DNA of 64,000 nucleotides. It comes from Microcebus murinus. Lineage: Eukaryota; Chordata; Mammalia; Primates; Cheirogaleidae. Location: NCBI RefSeq assembly GCF_040939455.1, contig NC_134109.1:75855001-75919000 (forward strand), written 5' to 3'. Under the pieces are notes generated by a model. The model did no database searches, was not told the origin of the DNA, and saw only the letters and a list, made by a program, of their open reading frames with translations. Shown one piece after another: positions 22,401 through 34,605 of this stretch. Made by a program: the position numbers and the translations under genes. Position 1 is the first letter of the stretch, and every line of letters starts with the position of its first letter.

Positions 22401-23127
22401 CATTTAAAAGTACATTGTAGACTATAAATTACTATTCAGATGAAAAGATAAAGGTAATATTCTGAAATATACCATAGAATTATAATACCTGGAAGTAAAA
22501 TGTCCCCAAAACAGATTATTTTATTTTTTTTATTTGGAATTATTCTGTGTGTGTTTATATGTGTCCCAGTCTGCTTATCAGTGGCTATCAAATCTCAGAA
22601 GACATAAAGATTTCCCCAATAACTATAGGTATTAAATTTTAAATCAATTATTTAAGCCTGTTTTTCCAAGTTAAGAAGTAACAGAGATTTACTTATTTCA
22701 TTGTTGACATCTAGAAATAAGAAAATAAGCAAAACTATTGAAAGCCTCTAAAGAGTTTGTTATGCTTAGAGTTAAGGTTCAGGTTGATCTTTTTAATATT
22801 GCAACAACCTCACACATCATTAATCACTTAGAAGTGGCCCCAGGCCATGGTAAATGGATGGGCTAATAAATCAGACATGATGTTTGCTATCTCCAAATTG
22901 TTGTCAATAAGTAGGGTGAGGAGGTGACAATTCAATAACTAATGCTTATAAACTGGACTTTTAAAAAAATTTTAATCAAGAACATAAGGAGGAGGATGGT
23001 AAACCAGCATAACACATATAATTATAGACACATGCATGAAGATAGTGATAACAATGGTAAAATATATGTTCATTAAAAAATCTCACATTTATCATCATGT
23101 ATGAATTGCTTTATAGTTAGAGATATT
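22401..23127. other. Unassigned DNA
   Basis: AT-rich, with no gene or repeat recognised. Confidence 0.5.
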
Positions 23128-23142
23128 GTTTCTGGTTTTCTT

Positions 23143-23212
23143 TTTATTATTTTTGTTTAATTTTTTTCTTCCTTTTATTTCATCATATTATGGGGGTACA
23201 AATATTGTTAGG
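23143..23212 (-). mobile_element. Extremely truncated LINE-1 insertion (about 70 bp) with 15-bp TSD
   Basis: On the minus strand this is only the last ~45 bp of an L1 3' UTR ('cctaacaatatttgtacccc' then 'cataatatgatgaaataaaa') followed by an A-rich tail. GTTTCTGGTTTTCTT lies at 23128-23142 and is repeated exactly at 23213-23227. The body matches the 3' end of the L1 at 60735-60770, so the source was the same L1 lineage. Confidence 0.92.
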
Positions 23213-23227
23213 GTTTCTGGTTTTCTT

Positions 23228-26200
23228 AACTGTGTGCATATAATTAAAAAATGGGACCCAAAGCCTTTCTCATGCATATGGGTGAGAAAATAGTAGGATG
23301 GGAGTGTATGGAGATTATAAGACAGGGATTGAGCAAAATGGACTGCAGTAGGGGCAATACACGTGTGAAAATAGAAACAAAAATACAGGGGAAAAAAATC
23401 TATGGAAAATAGGTGGGGAAGGGCAAGAGATTGATAGGAAATAATAAGAGCAGTGGTTAATGAAACCTACTTTGGCAGAGAAAGAAAGTATAAGGCATCA
23501 TTCTTTTATATGCTGCACAGCTTCTGGCTGGATGCATGGAAACCATGAATTAAGTAGTTATACATTTGAGTCCTCAGAAGCATTAAGAGTAAGTTTTCCT
23601 CACAGTATTTTCTATTTAACCAAAGATCTGTATCAACCATGTTTCTGTAAACAGAGATTTACAGTAGATGCTTAACTGGAAGCTATATTATTATAATTGA
23701 TTTCCAGATTAAAAACACACACAAACACAAATTTAAAATGGTTATAATTAGAGCACAATACAACCCCGTCTCCTTTATTGGGGATCCATATTGCTGTCAT
23801 TATAAATGTCACTTTTCAGCACCATGTCTCTTACCAAACAGAACTCATTTTGAAGTGCCAGTTTTTGTGAAAAACTTTATCCATTTGTCCAAATGGTATT
23901 TGGACAAGAGAAGAAGTTTTTCTCTTTGGGTTCATTTTCAGGTTGTTAGCCTAACCTAAAATAGAGCTTCTTTAAAAGTCTGCCCGGATGTTTAGTTAAA
24001 ACAGAGAAGGGACAGCTGAGTGTTGAGTGGTAGTGTTACATTGAGTGAAGATATGACTGTAAATAACTCTGCAGTTTGGAAATGAATGATGCTTTTGACA
24101 GAGACGATTATGTCGTATTGACAACATTGATGTCAAACGCAGAGTGAAAATATGAGATTGACTATCAGCAGTTTCCACCAGTGATCACTTGAAATAGCTC
24201 CACCGAGATAAAGGAGCAGTAACAAATGCATTCCTCTCGTTCCTCCACTCACACTCTCTTCCTTCCCTCAGAGCTGGCTTAGTCCAGTTCCACTTTGGGG
24301 AAAAAGGATCTAGTGTTCACACTTCATCAAAGGAAGATCAAATTCTCTTAGCTGTTTCTTTTTAAGTTAATCATTCCCAGGGCATCATTAGTCACTCCCT
24401 CCTCCCCCACCAAAAAAAGGGTAGCCAAAATACTTTTGTTCGAGAAAGGAAGTCAAACCCTGAACTTCTGTAGGAGTAACTACAACTTTCTAGTTAGACC
24501 TGACATATCTGAAATAAAATGCAGTGAATGCAATGAAAACCTCACATGGACCTCTTACCAGCCTTTAAAGTCATTGTTCATATATCTGCTAAATACTGGC
24601 TTATATTTCTGGGGTGGAAAGTATTCTGGATGGTAAGTTTTTCAGTTTGGAAAATGTCCTAGATTAGAAAGTCTTGATGAGTAAATAATTTATTCCATAT
24701 CTATTTCTCCATTTCAGTCCTTTGCTGTATTACTGAGGCTCTTTGACAAATATTTTGCATTGTATAGAAATTAGTTTATTTTTAATATGCACTAAAAATG
24801 CTTGCATTCTTTGATATTCATATTTAAACATGTAAAATAATTTTAATATTTATTAAAATCAGGGTGCAGCATTAAAAAAACCCCTCCATATTCATATCCT
24901 GGAGTAAGGCAAATAATATTCTGTGTGTAAGTTCTGTGAGTCACTAAATCTGGAGTTGGTCAGAAGATTGGTGGAGAAATTCCTGAGGGCACAGAATGTC
25001 TGTATAGAAAACATTCAGCCTCTCATTCTCAGGAGTTGCAATGGGTTCTCTCTCTTAGTACAGAGCAGTGCTACATACACTATTTTTAACCCACCTTTCA
25101 TGCTGCCATGCAATAGTGGTGGGGTCCTCTATAGGAGGCATGCTTCTTCCAATATGACTTTTCTTGCTTGGGACAGGGAAATAGAAAGATGACTTTTATG
25201 GTTTGAATAACAAATGGCATGAGCTTTCTCTAAAAGGCTATGTGATTTTCACATGGTAAAGAAAATATCTAGTATATGATGCTAAAACCAAATTTTTTAA
25301 AGCAAGTACACCTTTGTAAAATATGTCAGTTTTGGGATGCTTAAAATTTAGTAAGGAATTTGTGAGTTCACTGTCAGAATCACTTACATAAAGGTACTTC
25401 ATTAAGGGAGCAATCAAATTTGCCAAATGGAAGAAACCTAACAAAGAATACTTTTTAAAAAAAATTTCAGCATGGGCAATATACGTAAAGAATACACTTT
25501 TATTAAAGAAAATAATGTTAACTATCTGACAATAGTGTGGTCAATAATTCATTTAATTGAAAAAGAATGCCTTTAAATATAATTTAATAATTCATCTTTG
25601 CAACTGGATTCTATAACTCTGAATGTGTAATATTTTTTAACCACAGCATCTTAGTCTCTTACTGAGATGAGACTGGTGGGGTATAGAAGATAGTTCTTAG
25701 GGTAAAAGATTAGCTAAAAGCTAACTTCTAATAGACCTAGTGTGTTAATTTTGATTTCTAACACAGTACATGTTCACTGAACTTTGTAGTAGCCACTAAA
25801 TAACAAATATTTTTGCCATAGATCTGTCTGATTATGCGGAAACACCACAACCATTCATGACTGTGGACCTCAGCTTGGGCCTCAGCCTCCTTCTCCACAA
25901 CATTATAGAACTGAACTAGCTCATGGTCAGGGTCCTCTGGCTCTAAAATTTTATCAATGTATGATCCTTAATCAGAGAATAATTTCATATGTATTCTCAC
26001 ATGAATGCTTTTTGGTTCTAAGCTAATTTTTTCATCATTTTAACCATTTATTTAAATTACTGTTTTTAAAGAGCTAGTAAAGCTCCCTCCCTTACCAAGG
26101 CATTTTAAAATATTGCCTCTTTTTCCATAGAGTATAGATGGCTTTGTTTATTTTCACAAAGTTCTACAAAATTTTATGTGTGTCTCCTATGTTGGCATTT

Positions 26201-26399
26201 TCTATCAACATCTTCATTGCACTCTAGTAGGTCAGAGCGATAAGAGGTTTTGTATTTACACAGATTTAGAAAATGAGTGTATTAAAAGGCCTTGACCGGT
26301 ATTTCTTCTCTGATCTCCATTCTTTTAACAATACTAGAGAACACCCACAATGTGGTCCAGCACTGAGCTAGTAGTAATATTTCAATACATTATGAAATG
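23228..26399. other. Unassigned 3.2-kb stretch, repeat-poor
   Basis: No gene, RNA or repeat family recognised. The frames at 23460-23675, 23738-23959 and 24923-25192 are short and lack splice or codon support. The segment 24180-24420 has pyrimidine-rich and less AT-biased sequence that could be conserved noncoding DNA. Confidence 0.45.
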
Positions 26400-27480
26400 A
26401 AGGATATGTTTTTTTTATCCTCACAGGGCCTACCATAGAGTGGGGAAGATGTGTATCAGCAAATGAATGTACAAATACATTTATAATCGCATTAAGAATG
26501 ACAAGGAGAAGATACCAAACTATGTCCTAGTGGAAATGATTTATATCATGGAACTGAGAAATGCCTGTTTTAGAAGGTGGCCTCCAGAGAATTCTTGATG
26601 AAAGAGCAGGAGTTGGCCAGGTGCAGGGGTCAGAGGGACTGCATTGTACTCAGGGAAACAGTAGGTGCAAACACCCTGAAGTAGAAAATGGCTGGTACTT
26701 TCAAGCTGCCTGGTGTGTAATAACTTGAGATGAGTCCTTATAAGAATTTTGTATTTTATTTTGAGATTAGGGTGACCATATAATTTATTGTCCATAATGG
26801 GACATTTTGGGAGAATGGGATACTTTGGAGAAAGAAAGTGGACACTACTAATAATTAAGCTAAGACAATAGGTGTAAACCAGAAATGGCCCCAATAAAAG
26901 CAGTACAAATTATAACTCACTTAAAGAGTATATGAAAACAATTAAATCCTTTTGATCAGGAGAGTAACACAATTTAACTTATATTTTAGAAAGATTATCC
27001 TGGATACTATGTGCAGAGAGGATTGGAAGAGAACAAAAATGGAAACAGACCCTTTCAATAGCCTAGATGAGGAATAAGATGAAAAATATGGGCAAATTTT
27101 AAATATAATTTAGATGTAGAATTGATAGAATTTGGTGATGGATTGGATGTAGGTAGGAAGAAGAGGTGATTGCCAAAGTAATTCCCAGGTCTCCATTTGT
27201 AGAACCGAGTTAATGGAAGTGCCATTTATTAAGATATGGAAAATTTTTTAAAAAGCAGACTTAAGGCAAGATTAGGGAAAGGCCAATAGATTAGTTTGGG
27301 GATCCTAAACATGAGATGCCTGACAAACCTTGAAATGGAGATGCCATGTAGAAAGCTAGGTTGTACTTAGAATAGCAATCTATGTGGTGGATAAAAGTTT
27401 AGGGGTTGTAAACATTTTGATGCCATTTATTAATAAAACATGAGAATGTCTGAGATCACTGGAAAGGGATATTAAAATTA
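26400..27480 (-). repeat. L2 LINE, antisense, diverged
   Basis: 'ggtgcaaacaccctgaagta', 'gatggattggatgtaggtag', 'ggaagtgccatttattaaga', 'aacatgagatgcctgacaaa' and 'ggagatgccatgtagaaagc' parallel, in the same order, the better preserved antisense L2 at 13905-15335. It is interrupted by a small DNA-transposon-like block at 26768-26893 and resumes beyond the Alu at 27876. Confidence 0.7.
26768..26893. mobile_element. Small DNA-transposon-like repeat inside L2
   Basis: Starts 'agggtgaccatataatttat', then 'gggacattttgggagaatgg', 'gtggacactactaataatta' and 'aggtgtaaaccagaaatggc'. I recognise the 'gggtgaccatataatt...gggacac' wording from a mammalian MITE-like repeat but do not assign a family. L2 text continues on both sides. 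Confidence 0.5.
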
Positions 27481-27506
27481 TTTGGAAAAAAAAAAAAACA
27501 AAAAAA

Positions 27507-27528
27507 CAGGACCTAGATCTAGGTCCTG
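27507..27528. repeat. Perfect 22-bp palindrome
   Basis: CAGGACCTAGATCTAGGTCCTG equals its own reverse complement, centred between 27517 and 27518 on a BglII-like AGATCT. An A-rich run (27486-27506) lies immediately to the left. Confidence 0.95.
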
Positions 27529-27875
27529 GAGACCATAACATTTAACTGACAGGTAAAGAAGGATGAAACAGCAAAGTTTTCTTGGGCCATTATGGGTAAG
27601 CACTCTACACACTTCTCTGAAGGCCACAGAAGAATTAATCTCTTTATCCCTCTCAACCTTCATAACACACTTCTGTTGCTTTATCCTCTTGCCTATCTCA
27701 CTCTCCCAAATCCGTAACACCTGTCATATTGAATCACCGCTCACATCAACTACTAGAACACAAATCTTCATCTCAGGCTCTGCTTTGGGCCTGAGAAGGA
27801 AAATTATCAAAGGAGTAGAAATATGACTATCAGAGTGTGTTATTGCAGAAGCAAAGAAACTATATAAAGAAGGAA

Positions 27876-28173
27876 ACAATGGGGTTGGGCATGGTGGCTC
27901 ACACCTGTAATCTTAGCACTCTGGGAGGCTGAGGAGAGAGGATCCCTTGAGGTCAGGAGTTTGAGACCAGCCTGAGCAAGAGCAAGACCCCAGCTACACA
28001 AAAAGAAAAAAAAAATAGAAAAATTAACTGGACATGGTGGTGTGTTCCTATTGTTCCAGCTACTCTGGAGGCTGAAGCAAGAGGATCACAGCAGCCCAAG
28101 AGTTTAAGGTTGCTGTGAGCTGTGACAATACCACTGTATTCCAGCTGGGGCAACAGAGGGAGACTCTGTCTGA
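27876..28173 (+). mobile_element. Alu SINE, sense, with TSD
   Basis: 'ggttgggcatggtggctcac', 'gagcaagagcaagacccc', 'aaaaattaactggacatggt', 'aaggttgctgtgagctgtga' and 'gagactctgtctgaaa'. AAAGAAGGAA at 27866-27875 recurs at 28174-28183. The arm carries the same 'gagcaagagcaagacccc' variant as the Alu at 7265. The 162-codon minus-strand frame (27953-28441) is antisense Alu plus flank. Confidence 0.94.
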
Positions 28174-29160
28174 AAAGAAGGAAGGAGTGGGAAAGAATCT
28201 TGAGTGCTGATGAGAGATTGAGTAAGACAAGAACTGGTGTGGTGATATAGAATTCACTGGCTACCCAAGAAAGAACTGGAATAGTGGGTGTGTAAGCAAG
28301 ATTGCCCTGGGAAGTAATGAAGTTGATCTTGGTTTGCAAAGATGCTGATAAATTAGAAACTAATTGGAGAGGAGGGGGGAGCCAAAATATCAAAGTTCTG
28401 ATTTTGTTCTGATTTCTATTTTTCAAAAATGTGAGAGCCATTAGACGATATATGAATGCTAATGGGAATGATCCAGTAGAGAGAGAGATACAAGAAATAG
28501 GAAAGGTGATAAAGAAAAGTTACCTGAAACACTGAAAAAGATAGAATATTTAAAGAAGGGTTATTCTCTCCTTTGTGATAAGAGGGAAGAATGAGATGAC
28601 AGGTGACCACAAATGTAGATTTAGTAATGAGGAGATAACATCCTATGTATCATGTGGTTTCTGTGTTCTCGGTGAACTATGAGGTCAGATTGTCTGCTGA
28701 GAAAAAAAGGGGATGAAGCCTTTGATGAAGCACATAGAGAAAGTAGGAAATAGTCACTGTGGCAATGAACAGGAGATCGCTTTAATCTCTCAGTGCTAAA
28801 GTATTGTTTGAGGCTGGCGACCAATAATTAACTATGATCCCAATCTGCCCTGCTGGGAGATTTTTGTCCAGCAATATGCAGTCCATGGATGCTGGCCCAG
28901 AGAAAACACATCGCTGGGTTCATCACTGAGGTTTGCAAGCTGGATGTGATGGAAGAAGAAAGGGCCCAGAGAATTGAGAACACTTACAAAAGAGTCGTTA
29001 TAAATAGGGGCTGTGGAGCATGATCTATTGGAGGAGGAAAGTGAATTAATTACTGAGGGGCTGGGTGGAAAGAAAGGAAGTGATAAGAGTAACAGATTGC
29101 ACTTCCCTATGAGGGCAAAGGCTTGTTACAATGAGAGTATTTCAGAAGGTTCCATGGATG
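28174..29160 (-). repeat. L2 LINE ORF region, antisense, diverged
   Basis: 'tgagagccattagacgatat', 'gaatgctaatgggaatgatc', 'cagtagagagagagatacaa' and purine-rich sequence to about 29150 resemble reverse L2 upstream of the polymerase core, continuing the copy at 26400-27480 across the Alu. Identity falls after 28800. Confidence 0.5.
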
Positions 29161-29639
29161 TTAAGAAAGTAGGATGTTTGGAAGGATAATTTTGCTTGTG
29201 GTATAGTTTTTGGAGCTGTACTCTGTTGGGTATTTCAGTTCTCTAAATTTCTATAAATTCGGTTTTATGCTGTGATAGGGCTATGCAGGGATAACGTGCA
29301 TTTTATGGCTTTACCTCTGTCCTGCTTGTCAAAGGCACTCCTTTTGAATGAGCTTGAATTGCCACATTACTTGCTTCTGGAAGGCATCATGAATCCAATG
29401 CAGTGTTCTAAGATTCTGTCTCCTTCCACATTACCAGTGGATTTCAAGGCCGTACTAAGTTGAAGAAATCCTAACCCTGAGAACAATGTCATTACTGCCT
29501 CCCACAAATTACAATGTCCAATTTTAGTTATATGTCAACTGGCATCTTATGCTATCTGTATACCAAACTATGAACAGGTACATAATTATGTTATTATTTT
29601 TTTCTTCTGGGCCTTTTTATGCACCTTTGACTGAAGTAA
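29161..29639. other. Unassigned DNA
   Basis: No gene or repeat recognised. Two short plus-strand frames (29272-29463, 29549-29734) have no support. Confidence 0.5.
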
Positions 29640-29965
29640 CTTTCTGCTATTATCTCATATTCTTCCTTCAAAGAGTGTTCAAACATAATCTTCTCTGTGA
29701 TATCCAACTGGGCCATTCCCGACCTTCCTCTTAGTCTTGTCAGTTCATCTATCCTGTGCCCCAATGAAATTTTATACTTTATTTTTTTGTTATACCTTGC
29801 TATAACAATTTATTTACATGGCTGTCTCTTTACTTGACTGTGAGTTTTTGAAGGCAGGGAACATGTTTATTCATCATTGTAATTTTAATGCCAGCCCAAT
29901 TCATGCCATATTTTAAGTGTTAAGCAAATATTTGTTTAAAAAATTGAGAAATGAACTGATAAATT
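29640..29965 (+). repeat. L2 LINE 3' end, sense
   Basis: 'tcttccttcaaagagtgttc', 'cttgactgtgagtttttgaa', 'ggcagggaacatgtttattc' and 'taagcaaatatttgttt' follow the L2 3' UTR ('gactgtaagctccttgaggg cagggac ... caataaatatttgttgaatg'). Confidence 0.75.
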
Positions 29966-31989
29966 CCATTTACCTTTTTATAAATCATGTAGCCATCACC
30001 AGCAACCATTATGCTATTAAATGGCATAAGAAATTATAAGCTTGTTTACTGAATACTACATTGTTGACTGTCAGAAAAAGGTGTCACCAAACACACTTTC
30101 ATAATGAAGTAGATCTGTAATCTGGCATTTATAACTCCTGAGCTATTGTGGACTGAGTGTGGTTTAGGAGGTGGAGAGGGAGGGGAGATGATGCAGTGCT
30201 GCCCAATTTACGAGAGGACCTAGGAGCAGAGATTAAAATGCAGCATGGCAATCAGATTAAAAGGGCTGATGAGATCCTACATGCATCCCTCAGGCCACAG
30301 GAGAGCCCTGGGGGAGCAATCTTGGAAAAACTACAGTTCATTGAGGGGAGGGAAAAACCAGGCCTCCCACCACTAAAATAATAAAAGATAAAATGAAACC
30401 CACTTATCTGATTTTAGAATTTTATCTGGACATAGAAACCTTCGAATTATTTATTTATACATAGTGATATCAAGCTCTATCTATTGCCTCTCCAAAGGGA
30501 ACTCTTAAATAATCAAATAAAATGTTAAGGTTTCCTACCAGAGTTATTCAGAGGAAGAAGGAAAAAAAAAAAAGACACAAAGGGTTTTGAGGTATTCTTT
30601 TTGTAATAGGATATTTTTAAGTGAAATAATAAGAGTTGTTAGTTATTTATTTTATTTAATATGGAAAGGCTCACTTTTTATTGAACACATTTATGTACAT
30701 CAAATCTATGTATTTTTGGCTTTACACAAGCCTAAATATAAAGGTTGCTTTATGTTGTAGAAAAAAAGATATTTGCTAAATGAGAAAAGCCTTAAAATAA
30801 GTCCATTTTTTTTGTCAAAAGCAGGGTTTAAATGTTTATATATTCTTATTTATAATTTATAATAAAACTCATTTTAAATTATTTTAACCACGTATATTTT
30901 GCATACATTTTAGATACTTGTGTAAGATGCTTTTGATAATGGCAGTGTTACAGTAACCCGGGCTTTATTTTGACTTTAAAAATACATTTCCTTTTAAACA
31001 TAGTAGCTTAAACTATAAAGTCTGTTAACAGATGCAGGAGAATGTTGGGGTAAATGATGGACGTTTTTCCACATAGGGAAACTGAGGGAGATGATTTGAT
31101 TCGTCAGAGGCCATTGCCAAAACTTGCAAAGTTAATAACTTAATTTATATAAGACACAAAGGCAAATTAATGATACAAATTAACAAAAGCATATAAAAAT
31201 TTAATGATACAGACTTGGTGACCTACTTCTCAGATAAGTAGATTTTTATTTGTGTGTCTTTGTTTCTCCCAACTTTAGGGGATTTTAGGTTTGGATACAA
31301 AGGGAATGGGGCATTTGTGTAGCTTTAGAATATCAAAGAATGATCTTAGATTTAAACAGGGAACAAGAGAAAGACAAAAGGAAGTGAGAAGTGGGATGAC
31401 AGGGAGGAAGGAAAAAAAAAAGGGAAGAATGCAAAGAAAAGAGCTCTACACTTGGGATTTCTAGGGTCTCACAATCACCTCTGCAACCCAGCATAGCCCC
31501 TGCTCACATGGCCCCCTTTTAGATGGAAGGCAAATACAAGGTCTTCTGCTAATAATCAAATAAGCAGGTTTGCTTATTTATCTGTTCATTTTGAATTTCA
31601 CAGAGAAATGGCACTATCCATCTATATAGACCGAGTCCAGGAGTTAAAAATTACATGAGATAGGAGCCGACATGAACAATAGCCAGATATTCAAGGTGAG
31701 AGGCAGAATGCAAACCTCAGATTTGGGTCTATGCATTGGAGAGGAAGGGAAAATAAAATCAAAACCAAAAACCTTAAATAGTCTCCTGATCCCAAGTTTC
31801 TAAGCAGAAGAGTGGTCAACTTCCTAATTTCAAGTTGTCACTTCCAGATCGTTGATTTTCTACATCTGTTTGGAGATTCTTATTCTTCTTTGACTATCAC
31901 ACCTTTAGATTATACCATTTTATCACTTCATCATTGCTGTTTTCTACCCATCAGCAGGGCACTGACCTGCATTTGCTGAAGAATTAAAC
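29966..31989. other. Unassigned 2-kb stretch
   Basis: No gene is seen. The segment 30130-30380 is GC-richer and open on the plus strand (30157-30381, 74 codons), but it has no splice sites, promoter or recognised domain. The remainder is very AT-rich. Confidence 0.45.
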
Positions 31990-32124
31990 ACTCTTTCCAG
32001 ATATTTTCTCATGTCAGTTCTATTAATCATCCTGGATGATTTCTACATTCTTGTGGATGACACATCAGCCCCCTTCCTTGACTTCTACCCCAGTGGTCTT
32101 CAGCTTCCCTCCTTTTCAGTTCAT

Positions 32125-32400
32125 AGCTGGAAGTGGTGTTCAGCCAGTGCATACTGGCTGTTAAAATAGTAAAATTCGTGTGTGCTGGTTATTGAACACT
32201 CACTGCCCAGATGAAATGCTGCTTCCCTCTGCATGTATCTCCACTCCCCTGGGACCCCTCCAGCTTTCCCCATAGTCCAACAACCACAGGGTTAACTGTG
32301 GTCCTGAGTAGAGGAACTCCAAGACCCTCCAGTGCTAGGACCAGCAGGGCTGGAGCTGCCCACACCAGCCATTAAATGTTTTGAATGTCAGCCCTGTCCA
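32125..32400. repeat. Unassigned insertion within L2
   Basis: 'gtgttcagccagtgcatact', 'tggttattgaacactcactg', 'aaatgctgcttccctctgca' and 'ccattaaatgttttgaatgt' do not continue L2 and look like an inserted old repeat; family not recognised. Confidence 0.35.
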
Positions 32401-33794
32401 TGGTCACATACACAGTTTTATCAACACTTGAGAATACTTCACCTTGGAAATTGTATGCCCCTAATTTATACTCTAATCTCTCAATTCTGTCTTACTATTA
32501 ATCTTACCCCTTGCTCCTCTTTTTCTGTTCTGCCACCATGTTGAGCCCCACAGTCCTTAGAGCACTCAGTCTGACTATGATCTTCTCTCTGCCTTCACTT
32601 CCTTCTTTACTAAATCGTGATCTATTATGTTAACTCCCTCCTCTCCAACACCATCTCTTCTTTTATTGTCTTGTCCTTCAACCACATCTACTCTGTAAAG
32701 TTTAAATTAAATTCAACCCACTCCGATGCCCTAAACATTAAAAAAAAAAAAAAATTCAACCCACAATTTATCTTCTTTGATCTTATAACCACTTGAGCTT
32801 TGGAGAAAACTAGAAAAAAAATTAAGGAAGCCTACTTATCATTATGTACCTCAGTGCGCCTAGTGGCTTTTACAAGTCATTGGCAAGCTCCTTTGTCCCT
32901 TGTTACTTATTCCATATTCTTAGCTCTCTCCTCTGGTACCTAACCTGCCTCCCAGTACAGCCCCTTAGCTTTCACCAGAGATTTTACTCCAATTTTAGAG
33001 AGAAACTTGCTATTTTCTGGCAGGAATACACTCACCTTTATATTCTGTTACCTCAGGCATATGGAATGTTGGTCACTTTTTTATGTCCTTCCCTTCAGGG
33101 CCAAAGAAGCAGTTTCCTTCCATTGTCCAAGGCCAGGACCCATTCATCATAATTTTTCTATTTATCCCTTCCCATCTCTTCTCAGACTACCCTCCATCAG
33201 CAGTTTTGTCTCTCTTCTTCTCCACTGGGTCATTTCTCTAAGCTTGAATATGTGCTTATGCCCCTTCCTTTTAAAAAAGAAAGCCTAGTCTCTTTCCACC
33301 TAATGCCTCTTCTTGCTACCACATAGTTTCTTCTATTACCCAATCATTTTAGTTATTTCCTCATCTCCCATTCACTCTTCCACCTTCCTAGAAGTCTTTT
33401 TCCAGAGTCACTGAAAGCGTGCTAGTTAAGGCCACCCATGTCTTCTCATTTGTCAAACACAATGCACATTTTTTGGCTTTTAGTTTACCTAACCTTTCTA
33501 AAGTGTACACTGTTGGCAACTTCCTCCTTCTTATGCCATTTTATACACTTGACCCACAGTATCTTCTTTCCTTCCCATATGATCACTCCCTCCTCAGCCC
33601 CAGTGAGCTCATTTGTCAATGAAAGCATTTGTATTCTTCTGGATTATATGAGTCCTTGTTTCTTCAAATGTTTCTTTCTCTAGATGATCTTATCGGTAAT
33701 ACAGTTTTAATAATAATCCTTGTGATATTTTCATCAATCTATGGAATATCTCCAGCTAGCTAATGATGAGGATGTTAAAATTAATAACAATCAT

Positions 33795-34030
33795 GAATGT
33801 TATTAGCATTTACTAAGCACTTCCTTTCAGGCACTGTGCTAAGGTTTTTTCTTATATTAAGTGATCTATTCACCAAAATTTCTGATCCCCCCACCTCCGA
33901 CTTGTGTGCACACACAAACCCCTTTACATGTAAGAGGGGAAGCTGATTGCCCTTGTAGCACAGAAATTAAGTGACAGAGTTTGGCTTTAAATCCAGTTTA
34001 TCTGACCCCAAAACCACTTTACTAAGCCTC
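33795..34030 (-). repeat. MIR SINE, antisense, inside L2
   Basis: 'atgttattagcatttactaa', 'gcacttcctttcaggcactg', 'tgctaaggttttttcttata', 'tgtagcacagaaattaagtg' and 'gacagagtttggctttaaat' follow reverse MIR. Confidence 0.75.
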
Positions 34031-34424
34031 ATATGGCCAATTTTAACTCATAATCCCCCCAATTATTCATCTTCCTGTATAATCTGTTTTAACAAACATA
34101 TAATTATCTGTAGCAAAACCCAAAACAGAAAACTTGAAGTCATCCTAGATTCTTCCCTTCTCCAAGCAGTAAGCCAACATGTCCTGCTAAATTTTTGCAC
34201 CTCTTCCCTTTTATTCTTATCCCATGACTTCTTTAGTTCAGTGGTCTCATTATTTCCCTCCTGTCCCTGGAAAAAAAAAAAAAAGCTTCTCAATTGGATT
34301 ATGCACCTCCTTCTAGTCTTGGTGCCCTCCAATTTATCCTCCAGGAACTGTTTATCTTCTTATACCATATATCTGATTACATCACTCCCCTGATAAATCC
34401 CTAATGACTCCCCATGTCCTGGGG

Positions 34425-34605
34425 CACTGTTTCTCAAAGTGAGTTTTGTGTATCACCTTCCATCAAAATCACCTAGAAAGCTTGTTAGAAAGCAGATTCT
34501 CAGGAACCACACTGGGAATCTGAACTAGAATTAGTTGGTGGTCAGACCTAGACTCTGTATGTTTAACAAGCTCTCTATGTGATTCTTTTTCACACTAAAC
34601 CTTCA
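34425..34605. mobile_element. MER20/MER5-like hAT-Charlie element
   Basis: 'cactgtttctcaaagtgagt', 'catcaaaatcacctagaaag', 'cttgttagaaagcagattct', then 'tgtttaacaagctctctatg' and 'gtgattctttttcacactaa' form the two complementary halves typical of MER20-class hAT remnants (arms 'cttgttagaaa' and 'tttaacaag'). Confidence 0.75.

Larger units (their letters stand above)
31990..34420 (+). repeat. L2 LINE, sense, about 2.4 kb, interrupted
   Basis: The order of L2 ORF2 is kept: 'attcttgtggatgacacatc' (endonuclease-reverse transcriptase linker region), pyrimidine-rich sequence at 32400-32760, 'gttaaggccacccatgtctt' near 33425, then 'gaagtcatcctagattcttc' at 34136 (frame reads EVILDSSL, the L2/CR1 'GVILDSSL' motif), 'gattacatcactcccctgat' and 'gactccccatgtcctgg'. 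Insertions break it: an unassigned block at 32125-32400 and a MIR at 33795-34030. Frames at 32844-34393 are decayed fragments and no functional polymerase can be read. Confidence 0.75.

Noticed and set aside
27953..28441. 162-codon minus-strand frame, the longest in the window
   Set aside because: Antisense Alu plus L2 flank; no independent coding evidence.
30157..30381. 74-codon frame in a GC-richer block
   Set aside because: Starts without promoter or splice context; composition alone is not enough.
33971..34393. 140-codon plus-strand frame
   Set aside because: L2 polymerase remnant containing EVILDSSL plus MIR sequence; not a host gene.
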